Shown: piece after piece, positions 7,461-16,122 of the stretch | Layout: the number at the start of each line of letters is the position of its first letter | How positions within the stretch are numbered: the first letter of the stretch is position 1 | Translations under genes and position numbers: made by a program | Assembly (NCBI GenBank): GCA_905372495.1 | Contig: CAJPPG010000003.1 | Span: forward strand, 1-52,637 | From: Candidatus Saccharimonadota bacterium | GTDB taxonomy: Bacteria; Patescibacteriota; Saccharimonadia; Saccharimonadales; Saccharimonadaceae | Length of the DNA: 52,637 nucleotides | Direction: 5' to 3' | The notes under the pieces: model-generated | What the model was told of the DNA's origin: nothing | The model's database searches: none | What the model saw: the letters and a program-made list of their open reading frames with translations, nothing else

Positions 7461-8375
7461 TTAAAGCCTTACAAAATCTCTACTGATTGTCGCCATTCTA
7501 TCTTTTGGCAAGTTAAATTTCTTTCCCGGTTTATATTCTCTAATTGCTTCCAAAAAATCTATAATTTGAGGTCTGGTTAGCGAGATCCCTCTTCCAAGAC
7601 AAATCGTTCTCAAGATCTCACACGTCAGCATATTTATCTCTTTCTCGCGTTCTTGTGCATTTAGATTATTCTCGCATACCGTCTCTCCCGCACTATTCTT
7701 AAAAAAATCTCTCTGAAAAATTATCTCATCCCCCGAATTTTTTATAATAATTTGCTTAGATAAATCGGTAAGGTTTTTCTCGATCTCCTCACGTAAAATC
7801 TTCTGTTTTCTGGCAAGTTCTAGTAGTTGATTTTTTGTTTTTTGTTCTAATTTTCCTAAAGCTCTTCTCACTCTATTTCGTAAATAATCATCTTCAAAAT
7901 TTGTTGGATCTTGTCGAAAACAGAGATGATTTTCACCAGCATAGCGTAAAATATCAGTCTTACCTATTCCGAGATCCATTAGTGGTCTTTGAATTTTTGT
8001 ATTTCCAAACGGTACTAATCCTCGCCAAAAGGTTCCACGAATCAGATTAATTGTTATAGACTCTAAAAGGTCATCCACATGATGTGCAGTACAAATTACA
8101 CCATTATATTTATTCGCCACATGATATAAAAAATCGTATCTTTTTTCTCTAGCTTCTTCTTCGGAAACTCCCTCTCCGAGTATAATTTTCCTAGATTCAA
8201 ACGGCACCATCAATTCTGTACATTTCTCTTTAACAAATTTCTCGTCGGCATCGGCCGAGTCTCTTGTTCCGTGATTAAAATGCGCCACCAAAATATTGGC
8301 TGGTTCTTTTTTGTAGAACATATCAAGTAGTGCCATTGAGTCAATTCCACCAGATACTGCCAAAATCTTTTTCAC
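7461..8375 (-). CDS. tilS: tRNA(Ile)-lysidine synthase TilS
   Basis: 304 residues from GTG. PP-loop ATPase signature SGGIDS at residues 8-13, then VAHFNHGTRDSADADEKFV and CTAHHVDDLLESITINLIRG, all typical of TilS, which converts C34 of tRNA-Ile(CAU) to lysidine so that it reads AUA. The C-terminal part is short, as in minimal TilS forms. An ATG at 8402 would add nine residues, but it lies upstream of the TATAAT at 8382-8387, which predicts transcription to start at the GTG at 8375; the PP-loop then sits at the usual distance from the N-terminus. A CAU tRNA, a possible substrate, lies about 1 kb away. Confidence 0.88.
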   Translation of the reverse strand: MKKILAVSGGIDSMALLDMFYKKEPANILVAHFNHGTRDSADADEKFVKEKCTELMVPFESRKIILGEGVSEEEAREKRYDFLYHVANKYNGVICTAHHVDDLLESITINLIRGTFWRGLVPFGNTKIQRPLMDLGIGKTDILRYAGENHLCFRQDPTNFEDDYLRNRVRRALGKLEQKTKNQLLELARKQKILREEIEKNLTDLSKQIIIKNSGDEIIFQRDFFKNSAGETVCENNLNAQEREKEINMLTCEILRTICLGRGISLTRPQIIDFLEAIREYKPGKKFNLPKDRMATISRDFVRL

Positions 8376-8381
8376 TCTTAA

Positions 8382-8390
8382 ATTATACCA
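8382..8390 (-). promoter_or_regulatory. Leaderless promoter of tilS
   Basis: TGGTATAAT, then 6 nt, then GTG at 8375. It decides the start codon. Confidence 0.75.
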
Positions 8391-8421
8391 AATTCTGCTC
8401 ATTCCATCTCTACCTCATATC

Positions 8422-8430
8422 TGTTATAAT
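8422..8430 (+). promoter_or_regulatory. Leaderless promoter of lepA
   Basis: TGTTATAAT, 6 nt, ATG at 8437. Divergent from the tilS promoter; the two -10 boxes are 37 bp apart. Confidence 0.75.
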
Positions 8431-8436
8431 TATCCC

Positions 8437-10233
8437 ATGAATTCAGACCACATTCGTAATTTCTGCATTATTGCGCATATTGACCACGGTAAGTCCACTC
8501 TTGCTGATCGCATGATGGAGATCACTGGTACGGTCGAAAAGAGACAAATGAAGTCTCAGCTTCTTGACTCCATGGAATTAGAGCGCGAAAAGGGCATTAC
8601 GATCAAGCTCACTCCAGTACAGATGCACTACAAAGGTTTTGAGTTAAATCTTATCGATACTCCCGGTCACGTCGACTTCTCTTACGAGGTTTCCCGCTCT
8701 CTTCAGGCTGTCGAGTCAGCCATTCTAGTCGTCGACGCCACTCAGGGTATTCAGGCCCAAACTCTCGCCAATGTTTATCTCGCTCTCGAACAGGATTTGA
8801 CGATAATTCCCGTTATTAATAAGATCGATCTTCCTGCCGCCGATGTTGAAAAAGTCTCAAATGAGATTATTAATCTACTTGGTTGTAAGAAAGAGGAGAT
8901 TATTTCGGTCTCTGCCAAAACTGGCCTCAATGTTGAGGCGGTTCTCGACGCAATTATCGAAAAAGCCCCCAGTCCTAAAGCCCCCGTTGACACTCAGGCT
9001 GTTTTTGCCGGCGAAACTCGGGCGCTCATTTTCGATTCCTATTTTGACGATTATCGCGGCGTCGTTCTCTATATTCGTGTCTTCAATGGTCAGATCAAAA
9101 AGAACGACAATATTTTTATGATGGCGTCAAAAATCAATGGCACCGCTCTTGAAGTTGGTGTTTTGAAGCCAGGTATGCAACCGAAGGATAGTCTATCTGA
9201 AGGTGAAGTTGGTTATATTGTTACCAACCTAAAGACCACACGTGAGGCCAAAGTCGGTGACACCGTTACTCTCTCTAAAAAGCCCGCCAGCACCCCACTT
9301 CCTGGCTATAAGAATGTTCTACCTTTTGTTTACGCTGGTTTTTTCCCAGTTTCAAATGACCAGTACAAGGATCTAAAAGAGGCCATTGAGAAACTCTCCT
9401 TGAGTGACTCCGCACTTCGTTTCGAGCCTGAAAATAGCCCTGTTCTAGGTTTCGGTCTACGCATTGGTTTTCTTGGTCTGCTTCATATGGATATTATTAA
9501 GGAGCGTCTTGAACGTGAGTTCAAACTTGATCTTGTTGTGACCAACCCTTCCACCAATTATCAAGTTCGTCTTAATTCCGGTGAAGAAATTGAGATTAAA
9601 TCCGCCTCCAATCTTCCTGATGCTAATTACGTCTCTGAGATTCGTGAGCCTTGGGTGAAGGGGGAAATTATTTTGCCAGTCGCCATGATCGGCAATGTCT
9701 TGACTTTAATTGTTGAAAAACGTGGTCTCCAGAAGAATATTTCTTATCTTGAAGATCGCGCTGTCATTAATTTTGAAGCCCCAATGGCCAACTTGCTTAC
9801 CGATTTTTATGATCAACTAAAGTCTCTCACCTCCGGTTATGCCAGCTTTAATTATGAAATTTCTGACTATCGTCCTGAGGACCTGGTTCGTGTTGATTTT
9901 CTTATCGGTGGTGAGCGTATAGATGCTCTCGCTCTGATGTGTCACCGTTCTGAGTCAGATTCCATTGGCCGTACAATCACTAAGAAGTTAAAGGAGGTTA
10001 TTCCTCGCCAGAACTTTGAGGTTGCTTTGCAAGCCGCTATCGGTGCTCGCATTATCGCCCGCGAAACCATCGGTGCTTTCCGTAAAGATGTGACGGTCAA
10101 AATTCACACGGGTGACCGTGACCGCAAGGCTAAATTGCTTGAGAAGCAGAAGCGCGGTAAAGCCAGGATGAAACGCTTTGGTAAAATTGATATTCCATCC
10201 GAAGCTTTCACTGTTATGCTAAAGCGTGATTAA
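8437..10233 (+). CDS. lepA: Elongation factor 4 (LepA)
   Basis: 598 residues, normal for LepA. G1 loop AHIDHGKST at residues 13-21, ERGITIK-like EREKGITIKL, DTPGH (G3), NKID (G4) and SAK (G5). Domain II and the EF-G-like domains III and V follow, and the LepA-specific C-terminus ends in GKARMKRFGKIDIPSEAF. The GTPase binds the ribosome and acts in back-translocation or initiation quality control. The mRNA is predicted to be leaderless. Codon use is rich in CGT, GGT and CTC/CTT, typical for the core genes here. Confidence 0.97.
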   Translation: MNSDHIRNFCIIAHIDHGKSTLADRMMEITGTVEKRQMKSQLLDSMELEREKGITIKLTPVQMHYKGFELNLIDTPGHVDFSYEVSRSLQAVESAILVVDATQGIQAQTLANVYLALEQDLTIIPVINKIDLPAADVEKVSNEIINLLGCKKEEIISVSAKTGLNVEAVLDAIIEKAPSPKAPVDTQAVFAGETRALIFDSYFDDYRGVVLYIRVFNGQIKKNDNIFMMASKINGTALEVGVLKPGMQPKDSLSEGEVGYIVTNLKTTREAKVGDTVTLSKKPASTPLPGYKNVLPFVYAGFFPVSNDQYKDLKEAIEKLSLSDSALRFEPENSPVLGFGLRIGFLGLLHMDIIKERLEREFKLDLVVTNPSTNYQVRLNSGEEIEIKSASNLPDANYVSEIREPWVKGEIILPVAMIGNVLTLIVEKRGLQKNISYLEDRAVINFEAPMANLLTDFYDQLKSLTSGYASFNYEISDYRPEDLVRVDFLIGGERIDALALMCHRSESDSIGRTITKKLKEVIPRQNFEVALQAAIGARIIARETIGAFRKDVTVKIHTGDRDRKAKLLEKQKRGKARMKRFGKIDIPSEAFTVMLKRD

Positions 10234-10245
10234 ATATAGGCTCGG

Positions 10246-10357
10246 TATGCGTTAACTTTTGTTATGGTTTACTATTTATCTTTCTGAGACCATAAACTTG
10301 CTATGTGCTAGCTTTTGTGAGGTAGTTAATATTTATTTTTTGAGACCATAAGCTTGG
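10246..10357. repeat. Imperfect 56-bp tandem repeat
   Basis: Two copies (10246-10301 and 10302-10357), each beginning TATG, containing CTTTTGT and ending in TGAGACCATAA followed by A/GCTTG. The second copy provides the left arm of the hairpin listed at 10325-10397. No gene lies in 10234-10434. Confidence 0.7.
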
Positions 10358-10397
10358 CCGAGCGGCCTTGAGCGTGTCGAAAAAAATAAATATTAAC
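10325..10397. other. 17-bp perfect inverted repeat between convergent genes
   Basis: Left arm GTTAATATTTATTTTTT at 10325-10341, right arm its complement at 10381-10397. The enclosed 39 nt contain a GGCC-GAGC-GGCC mini-hairpin. T-runs close both arms, so it may end transcription of lepA and of the convergent kinase gene. Confidence 0.6.
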
Positions 10398-10434
10398 GTA
10401 TACTTATATCAAAATATAAACTTATCTCAGGTGT

Positions 10435-11067
10435 TTATAATGAATCAATAAACTCAATCAATCGCTCAACTACATTGGCATATACTTCATCTCGACTCCC
10501 CACCGCAGACACTTTAACCAACATATTTAACTCATCGTAGTGATTAAGTACTGGCATGGTTTTTTCACGAAATTCCGCTAACCTTGTTTCGAATACTTCA
10601 ATATTAGAGTCATCGGCCCGCTCGCCGCGGTCGTTCAAAGTCTTAGCAACCTCAAAGCGATTTCTTACTTCTTCCTCTGTTAAGTCTAGCATTACTACCG
10701 CTTTAATTTCATGACCACCGGTTTTTGCGGCCTCCATAATTTTATCTTCTTCGCCAGACCAGCGTCCTACACTTGATAGAACTAGGGCATCATTGTGCAG
10801 CTCCTCTCGCGAAAAATAAGGCAAAATTATATCATAAAAGGTATTTGTCGGAATCAACCTTCCGCTACCAGTCATATCCTCATTCTGCTCCGCCTCATAA
10901 GCTCGAATAATGATGCCGGAAGATAAAAACTTTGCTTGAAGATCTTTCGCTAGCCTCATTCCAACCGTATCCTTACCACTCATCGGCAAACCAAAGATAT
11001 TAAGACTTCCAGTATTCAGCCAGTTTTTTATAATTTCTACTTTTTCGTTCAAGTTATGTTTATCCAT
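10435..11067 (-). CDS. Adenylate-kinase-like nucleoside monophosphate kinase
   Basis: 210 residues. P-loop GLPMSGKDT near residues 25-33 and a C-terminal RADD-(x)n-R-(x)n-T-P-V-L-N-H-Y-D segment match the adenylate kinase family, where the RxDD arginine and aspartates act in phosphoryl transfer. The P-loop is unusual (GLPMSGKDT instead of GPPGAGKGT) and the NMP-binding segment is divergent, so substrate specificity may differ from Adk; the canonical adk probably lies elsewhere. Cytosolic. Leaderless start predicted. Confidence 0.6.
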   Translation of the reverse strand: MDKHNLNEKVEIIKNWLNTGSLNIFGLPMSGKDTVGMRLAKDLQAKFLSSGIIIRAYEAEQNEDMTGSGRLIPTNTFYDIILPYFSREELHNDALVLSSVGRWSGEEDKIMEAAKTGGHEIKAVVMLDLTEEEVRNRFEVAKTLNDRGERADDSNIEVFETRLAEFREKTMPVLNHYDELNMLVKVSAVGSRDEVYANVVERLIEFIDSL

Positions 11068-11072
11068 AATTA

Positions 11073-11081
11073 ATTATATCA
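11073..11081 (-). promoter_or_regulatory. Leaderless promoter of the NMP-kinase-like gene
   Basis: TGATATAAT, then 5 nt, then ATG at 11067. Confidence 0.7.
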
Positions 11082-11152
11082 TGGAAGGGGTTTCGTAATA
11101 ATGTCTCTAGCTTTTTAAATAATTATCTTGTATATAGAAAAACACAAAATTC

Positions 11153-11180
11153 CTTGCTTATGTTATCTTGCTTATGTTAT
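11153..11180 (+). repeat. Perfect 14-bp tandem duplication in a promoter
   Basis: CTTGCTTATGTTAT occurs twice back to back. Copy 1 supplies a TTGCTT -35 (11154-11159) and copy 2 leads into the TATAAT at 11178-11183. Confidence 0.75.
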
Positions 11181-11183
11181 AAT
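11175..11183 (+). promoter_or_regulatory. Extended -10 of the BspA-like gene
   Basis: TGTTATAAT, about 50 nt before the ATG at 11235; an 18-nt spacer separates it from TTGCTT. Confidence 0.6.
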
Positions 11184-11234
11184 CCATAATACAGATAAAA
11201 CAAACAAAACTTAAGGCTTTTTAAAAAGAATAAA

Positions 11235-13292
11235 ATGAATCTCATGAATAATAATCGTATAAACACTTTTTCCTCTTCTAGAAAGATCTTTTATTATATT
11301 CCTTTTTTTGTGTTCAGCCTTGTCTTTGCAGTTCTTAGCCTATTCACTATCTATCAATCCCAGACTTCGACTTTTGCAGCTCCAGGCGCTCCTGGTACGC
11401 CTGGCAACCCCGCCTCTTTATCTACCTCCGTTTCCAGCCCTGTTGTCAATTTCAACTTTAACGGCACGGAGATTCAATCCTCAGCATTTAAGTCGTCTAC
11501 AGTCGCCCTCAATGTTAGCACGAACAATATAACAGGAGCTACCACTTATATTTCTAGTGTCGACGAAGATACTAGTCTAAATCCGATTGATTCTTCGGTC
11601 GCTCAAAAAATCACCAGTATTGACTCTAGTATTAGTGAAACAGGTTTTGCTCCTAAAAAATGGGGATATCGTGCTTCAAAAACCACTCCCTCTGGAAATT
11701 TCAAGCCAATAGCCAAACTCAGTAGTGCAGATATTTTATACACCGAGAATAATCCCGCCACCGTCAATTACAACGTTGAATTTGGCGTGAAATCTGGTCC
11801 AGACCTCTTGTCTGGGGCATATACAAAACAAATCTTATTTTCTTCAATAACTAATCATGTTCCTACCTCAACAACCTTTATATCAGGACCGGAATTTAAT
11901 AAAGCTCTGATTAATCTTGGTGCTCCTGGCGTCGTTAAATCTTTTAAACATTCCACTTCTGCCCCTCCTGCTGGTGCTAATACTAAGGTTGTCTCTACCA
12001 CGGATTCCGATGTCCCTGCCTATGTCTGGTACGACGCTGCTAGTCAGTCTATCCTCTGGTATAGCGACGCAGATACTACTTACGCTAATGAAGATTCCAG
12101 TCATATGTTCAATGATATTGGTAACAATTATTCTAATATGAGTCTTATTGACACAGCCGGTATCAATACTAGTCGCGTTAAAAACATGAGTTATATGTTC
12201 CACGGTGGTAAATGGATTATAAAGAAGATTAATCTTGCAGGTTTTGACACTAGTAATGTTGAAGATATGAGTTATATGTTTGCCAGCTATGCTGGGGGTA
12301 TAACGGAAAATATTGAACCAATTGATTTCTCAAATTTTAATACCAGTAAGGTTACCAATATGCAAGGTATGTTTTCTGGTTCTTTTTTCCGATCTATCAA
12401 TATAAGAAACTTTGATACTAGTAATGTTACAAACATGAGTGATATGTTTAGCGGGCTACACGAAACTACCTCCCTTGATCTCTCTAATCTTAATGTCAAG
12501 AAAGTTAACGATATTAGTAGGATATTTTTAGACTGCCGGAAGCTTCAAGATCTCAATTTGTCAGGTTGGGAGCTCGATTCTGTTATTTCTATGGATGGCC
12601 TATTTTCAAATCTACCTGCACTTACAAGTCTTAATCTGAGCAACTTTAAAACAAAAAGTGTAAATAGTATGAGATATATGTTTGCCTACACAAAGGATCT
12701 AGCAAATCTTAACCTCACAAGTTTTGATACTAGTAAAGTCACGTCTATGGAGGGCATGTTCCAAGGAATGAATTCTCTTACTAATATTAATCTTTCTAGT
12801 TTTGATACCAGAAATGTTACGAATATGTCAAAGATGTTCTCCATGACAAGCACAAATCCTCCTATTACCAATCTTGATCTTTCGAGCTTCAATACTAGTC
12901 AAGTTACTACAATGGAGCGTATGTTTGAAGGACTTGCTCATCTCCAAAATCTTAATGTCAGTTCATTTGATACTCGGAACGTCACAAATATGGAACACAT
13001 GTTCTACTATGCTTTTGTCTCGCATCCAAATGATATACTCGATCTTTCTAGTTTTGATACTCATAGTCTTCAGAGGGCAGACGGTATGTTTAATTACATG
13101 AAAGTCAAGACTATCTATGCTTCACCTAATTTTGTTACAACCAATCTTACCCCAAACCCATCTAATATATTTATGAGTACTGATAATCTGGTTGGGGGAA
13201 ACGGTACTACTTATACATGGCCAAACTATACCTCGACATTCGCTCGTATTGACACTCCTGGTAATCCAGGTTATTTCACTCGAAAACCTTAA
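11235..13292 (+). CDS. BspA-like surface protein with DUF285 leucine-rich repeats
   Basis: 685 residues. N-terminal signal or anchor helix at about residues 18-42, then a Gly/Pro/Ser linker. A domain at about residues 60-210 resembles the N-terminal domain of the protein at 18247-20487 (VSTN-ITG, a later W-G, then FGVK and SGAY). From about residue 300 to 640 there are repeats of the type NLSSFDTSKVTNMxxMF, the DUF285 / BspA type of leucine-rich repeat seen in surface proteins of mycoplasmas, oral anaerobes and eukaryotic parasites. It is probably displayed on the surface and binds host or partner molecules. No LPxTG motif. The gene has its own promoter. Only weak GG-containing sequence precedes the ATG, and a second ATG four codons on is possible. 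Confidence 0.8.
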   Translation: MNLMNNNRINTFSSSRKIFYYIPFFVFSLVFAVLSLFTIYQSQTSTFAAPGAPGTPGNPASLSTSVSSPVVNFNFNGTEIQSSAFKSSTVALNVSTNNITGATTYISSVDEDTSLNPIDSSVAQKITSIDSSISETGFAPKKWGYRASKTTPSGNFKPIAKLSSADILYTENNPATVNYNVEFGVKSGPDLLSGAYTKQILFSSITNHVPTSTTFISGPEFNKALINLGAPGVVKSFKHSTSAPPAGANTKVVSTTDSDVPAYVWYDAASQSILWYSDADTTYANEDSSHMFNDIGNNYSNMSLIDTAGINTSRVKNMSYMFHGGKWIIKKINLAGFDTSNVEDMSYMFASYAGGITENIEPIDFSNFNTSKVTNMQGMFSGSFFRSINIRNFDTSNVTNMSDMFSGLHETTSLDLSNLNVKKVNDISRIFLDCRKLQDLNLSGWELDSVISMDGLFSNLPALTSLNLSNFKTKSVNSMRYMFAYTKDLANLNLTSFDTSKVTSMEGMFQGMNSLTNINLSSFDTRNVTNMSKMFSMTSTNPPITNLDLSSFNTSQVTTMERMFEGLAHLQNLNVSSFDTRNVTNMEHMFYYAFVSHPNDILDLSSFDTHSLQRADGMFNYMKVKTIYASPNFVTTNLTPNPSNIFMSTDNLVGGNGTTYTWPNYTSTFARIDTPGNPGYFTRKP

Positions 13293-13359
13293 GTTCTAAA
13301 GTTCACGAAACAGTCCACCTTGCCACTTTCAAAACGCATATCATCCCATAACTATATTT

Positions 13360-13386
13360 TTGGCAATCTTGTATTTTGAGTGCCAA
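13360..13386 (+). promoter_or_regulatory. CIRCE-like operator of hrcA-grpE
   Basis: TTGGCAATC, nine bases, GAGTGCCAA: the CIRCE layout (consensus TTAGCACTC-N9-GAGTGCTAA), with one mismatch between the arms. The N9 spacer contains TTGTAT, the -35 of the hrcA promoter. HrcA binding would block RNA polymerase; heat would release it. Confidence 0.85.
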
Positions 13387-13397
13387 AGCGTTATAAT
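13369..13397 (+). promoter_or_regulatory. Promoter of hrcA-grpE
   Basis: TTGTAT at 13369-13374, 17-nt spacer, TATAAT at 13392-13397; ATG 14 nt downstream, so the leader is only about 7 nt. Confidence 0.8.
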
Positions 13398-13411
13398 AAA
13401 CTTCAGAAATT

Positions 13412-14305
13412 ATGGAAGATCAGTCACAGATTCATCTTACCGAACGTCAAAAGGCTATCCTTTTTGCCATTATTGAAGAATATGCTGAAATGGCCACTCC
13501 TGTCGGCAGTGTTACTTTAGCCAAGCTTTTTGATGTTTCTAGTGCCACTATCCGTGCTGAAATGGCTCGACTTGAAGAGCTTGGTTTGATTGCTTCTCCG
13601 CATACTTCTGCTGGTCGTACTCCCACCGATGCTGGCTACCGTTTCTATGTTAACGCTCTAGTCGAACGTGAAAGCAATTCTGCCTCTATTGATTTCTCTA
13701 GTCCCTCCCCTGTCGCTAGTACTTTCACTCCGTTAGGCTATGATGATTTTACTGACTCCATTGATGATTATTTTGACGGCCCTAACAATTTCTTTCTTGG
13801 ATCATCATACCATTGTCTCGCCCCTAGTCGATCTCTCTCTTCTGGCCCTCAAGATAAAAATCGTAGTCTCCACGCTCTTGAGGTTTGCATCAACGCCCAA
13901 AATCAAATCGAATACGCGATTCGTACTGCAGTTGATATGTTAGTTGAGCTGACCGGTAACCTCGGTCTCGCCACTATCGGCAACCAGCTCTATCTTTCCG
14001 GCATCTCCAAACTTTTTTCCCAGCCTGAATTTACAGATTATCAGCGTATTCAAAACGTTTCCAAGCTCCTAGATAATCTTGAACCATGGCTAATGGAAGC
14101 TAAGCCGGGTCAACCGCTCAACATCTTTATTGGCCGCGAAAACCCCATCGGTAAAAATTCTGACGTCTCTCTCATTATTAGCAAATTCCGCTCCCCTTAT
14201 TCCGACTCTAGTTACATCGGTGTCCTCGGTCCAACCCGTCAGAACTATGCTCAAGTCATGAGTCTTGTCCGTCACGCTGGCCAATATTTAGAAAGAATGT
14301 ACTAA
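13412..14305 (+). CDS. hrcA: Heat-inducible transcription repressor HrcA
   Basis: 297 residues. The N-terminal winged helix is typical (LTERQKAILFAIIEEYAEMATPVGS, then SSATIRAEMARLEELGLI and SPHTSAGRTPTDAGYRFYV). The central domain is short and divergent; the C-terminal GAF-like part ends with IGVLGPTRQNYAQVMSLV, a hallmark of the family. HrcA represses chaperone genes through CIRCE sites, and a CIRCE-like site lies in its own promoter. grpE follows after 14 nt, forming a heat-shock operon; dnaK is not in the window. Confidence 0.95.
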   Translation: MEDQSQIHLTERQKAILFAIIEEYAEMATPVGSVTLAKLFDVSSATIRAEMARLEELGLIASPHTSAGRTPTDAGYRFYVNALVERESNSASIDFSSPSPVASTFTPLGYDDFTDSIDDYFDGPNNFFLGSSYHCLAPSRSLSSGPQDKNRSLHALEVCINAQNQIEYAIRTAVDMLVELTGNLGLATIGNQLYLSGISKLFSQPEFTDYQRIQNVSKLLDNLEPWLMEAKPGQPLNIFIGRENPIGKNSDVSLIISKFRSPYSDSSYIGVLGPTRQNYAQVMSLVRHAGQYLERMY

Positions 14306-14319
14306 AAAGAAAGGAAAAT

Positions 14320-14883
14320 ATGACTAAACCACAAGCTGAACCGCACAAAGCATCACAAACTACGCCTCATCCTGCGCCACAACCTGAATTACAAACCAAA
14401 CCGCACTCCGGCGCGCATTCTAGTCCACACTTCGGTCATATTTCTGACTCTTCTTCAAACCCAGAACTTGAAAAGTTGGCACAGCAAAACGCCGAACTTA
14501 TCGGCGATCTTCAACGTACTCGTGCTGATTTTGAGAACTTTCGTAAGCAAGTAGACCTCCAAAGGGAGCAAGCAAAAAATCTTGCCAAACACGCCACAGT
14601 TAGTAAGTTTTTGCCTCTCATTGACAACATGTCTCGCGCCATTAAGGCTCACCCAGATTTATTAGCTCCCGTTCAAAAAACCCTCGATAAAACCCTCAAA
14701 TCTCTCAATCTTTCCGTTATAGACTCCAACGTCGGCACCACTTTTAACCCTGAATTCCACAATGCCATCTCCATGGAAGATGATGAATCTGGCAAAGAAG
14801 TGATTGCCGAAGAGCTAATTCCAGGTTATCTTTATGAAGATCAGGTTCTTCGTGCCGCTATGGTCCGCGTTAAGCACCAGTAA
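14320..14883 (+). CDS. grpE: Nucleotide exchange factor GrpE
   Basis: 187 residues. About 45 residues of Pro/His/Gln-rich low-complexity sequence precede the long GrpE helix (NPELEKLAQQNAELIGDLQRTRADFENFRKQ) and the C-terminal beta domain with the signature NPEFHNAISMEDDESGKEVIAEELIPGY. GrpE releases ADP from DnaK. It is in one operon with hrcA, and the start has GAAAGGAAAA upstream. Confidence 0.95.
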   Translation: MTKPQAEPHKASQTTPHPAPQPELQTKPHSGAHSSPHFGHISDSSSNPELEKLAQQNAELIGDLQRTRADFENFRKQVDLQREQAKNLAKHATVSKFLPLIDNMSRAIKAHPDLLAPVQKTLDKTLKSLNLSVIDSNVGTTFNPEFHNAISMEDDESGKEVIAEELIPGYLYEDQVLRAAMVRVKHQ

Positions 14884-14931
14884 GTTTTGAATTACTTACT
14901 TTAAGATTACTATCTGGCTCCAATCCGTTCA

Positions 14932-14940
14932 TGCTATAAT
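14932..14940 (+). promoter_or_regulatory. Leaderless promoter of the split phosphoketolase
   Basis: TGCTATAAT, 6 nt, ATG at 14947. Confidence 0.75.
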
Positions 14941-14946
14941 AAACAT

Positions 14947-16122
14947 ATGAATTATCAACATGACGAGGTAAAATTGCAACGCACCATGGAACGTATTCGT
15001 GCCTGCAACTACCTCACCGTTACCCAAATTTTTCTCAAAGACAACTTTCTTCTCGAGCGACCATTAGCTTTTGACGATGTAAAACCCCGCCTTCTCGGGC
15101 ACTGGGGTACCTGTCCAGGTATCAATCTAGTCTATTCGTGTATGCGCAATGTTTTTGCTGACCAAAAAGAGCAAACCACTTTCGTCCTCGGTCCCGGCCA
15201 TGGCTTTCCAGCTCTTCAAGCCAACCTTTTTTACGATGGTGATTTAGCCGCAGTCGACCCCACCCTTTCTCGCGACTATGCCGGTCTCACCAAAATCTCA
15301 GAACTATTTTCTCGCATTGGCGGCTTTCCATCCCATGCCAGCCCCTCCGCTCCAGGCGTCATCTGTGAGGGGGGTGAGTTGGGCTATTCTCTCGCTACTG
15401 CTTATGGTTACTGCCTTGGACACCCTGAACGCACTGCTGTTGTCCTAATTGGTGATGGCGAATTTGAGACTGCCACCACTCTTGCCAGCTTAAATCTAAA
15501 CGATTTACTCTCTTCTCCGAATAACGGCAAGATTATTCCAGTCCTGCACCTTAATGGGTATAAAATCTCTGGCCCCACCGTCGCTAGCCGTCGTTCCGCA
15601 CATCAGCTCAATGAACTTATTCGTGGTTTTGGCTTTCAGCCAGTCCGCATCGAAGAACGTTTGAACCCAGTCGATACCGAAGAGCTTGATCTCGTCGATT
15701 CTTTTGACGATGCCGATGAAGATTCTTCTGTTTCTACTTTTGAGGAAGTCGAACGTAAAATCACAAATCTTATTCGTGATGAGTATGATGAAACAGTTCC
15801 AGATTCTGCCCGCACCGCCTTTGAATTGACCAGCCAGGATACGGACTTAATTACTAGGAATCTTATTCTTGACCTTGAGTCTGCACTACATCAGGCCAGA
15901 AGCAGTGAACAGCCTGTCTTTATTATTCTTGAAACTGAAAAGGGACTCACTGGCCCACTTATTGCTGAAGATCTGAAGGTACGCGGTAACTTTAAGGCGC
16001 ACCAAGTGCCACTTCCTAAAGCCAAAAGTGATGAAAACGAACTTCACGCCTTAGAATCGTGGCTTCGTTCATATCAATTCGATCAACTATTTACTCGTGA
16101 GAAAGGTTTTATCAATGAATAA
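14947..16122 (+). CDS. Phosphoketolase, N-terminal (thiamine-diphosphate-binding) half
   Basis: 391 residues covering the XFP N-terminal domain. Family landmarks are LLGHWGTCPG, LGPGHGFPA, SRIGGFPSHASP, EGGELGYSL and VLIGDGEFETATT with the ThDP/Mg motif GDGE, then LNGYKISGPT. Phosphoketolase cleaves xylulose-5-phosphate or fructose-6-phosphate with phosphate to give acetyl phosphate, from which ATP can be made. An acidic insertion at about residues 240-300 is atypical. The protein stops at the domain boundary; the remaining two domains are encoded by the next gene, which overlaps it by 8 nt. Both halves together are about 790 residues, the size of a normal phosphoketolase. No residue seems to be missing, so a working two-chain enzyme is likely. 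Confidence 0.88.
   Translation: MNYQHDEVKLQRTMERIRACNYLTVTQIFLKDNFLLERPLAFDDVKPRLLGHWGTCPGINLVYSCMRNVFADQKEQTTFVLGPGHGFPALQANLFYDGDLAAVDPTLSRDYAGLTKISELFSRIGGFPSHASPSAPGVICEGGELGYSLATAYGYCLGHPERTAVVLIGDGEFETATTLASLNLNDLLSSPNNGKIIPVLHLNGYKISGPTVASRRSAHQLNELIRGFGFQPVRIEERLNPVDTEELDLVDSFDDADEDSSVSTFEEVERKITNLIRDEYDETVPDSARTAFELTSQDTDLITRNLILDLESALHQARSSEQPVFIILETEKGLTGPLIAEDLKVRGNFKAHQVPLPKAKSDENELHALESWLRSYQFDQLFTREKGFINE

Noticed and set aside
16097..16122. Phosphoketolase as one gene with a simple frameshift
   Set aside because: The split lies exactly in the interdomain linker with a start codon, AAAGG and ATGA-type overlap, which favours two genes; a sequencing error cannot be fully excluded.
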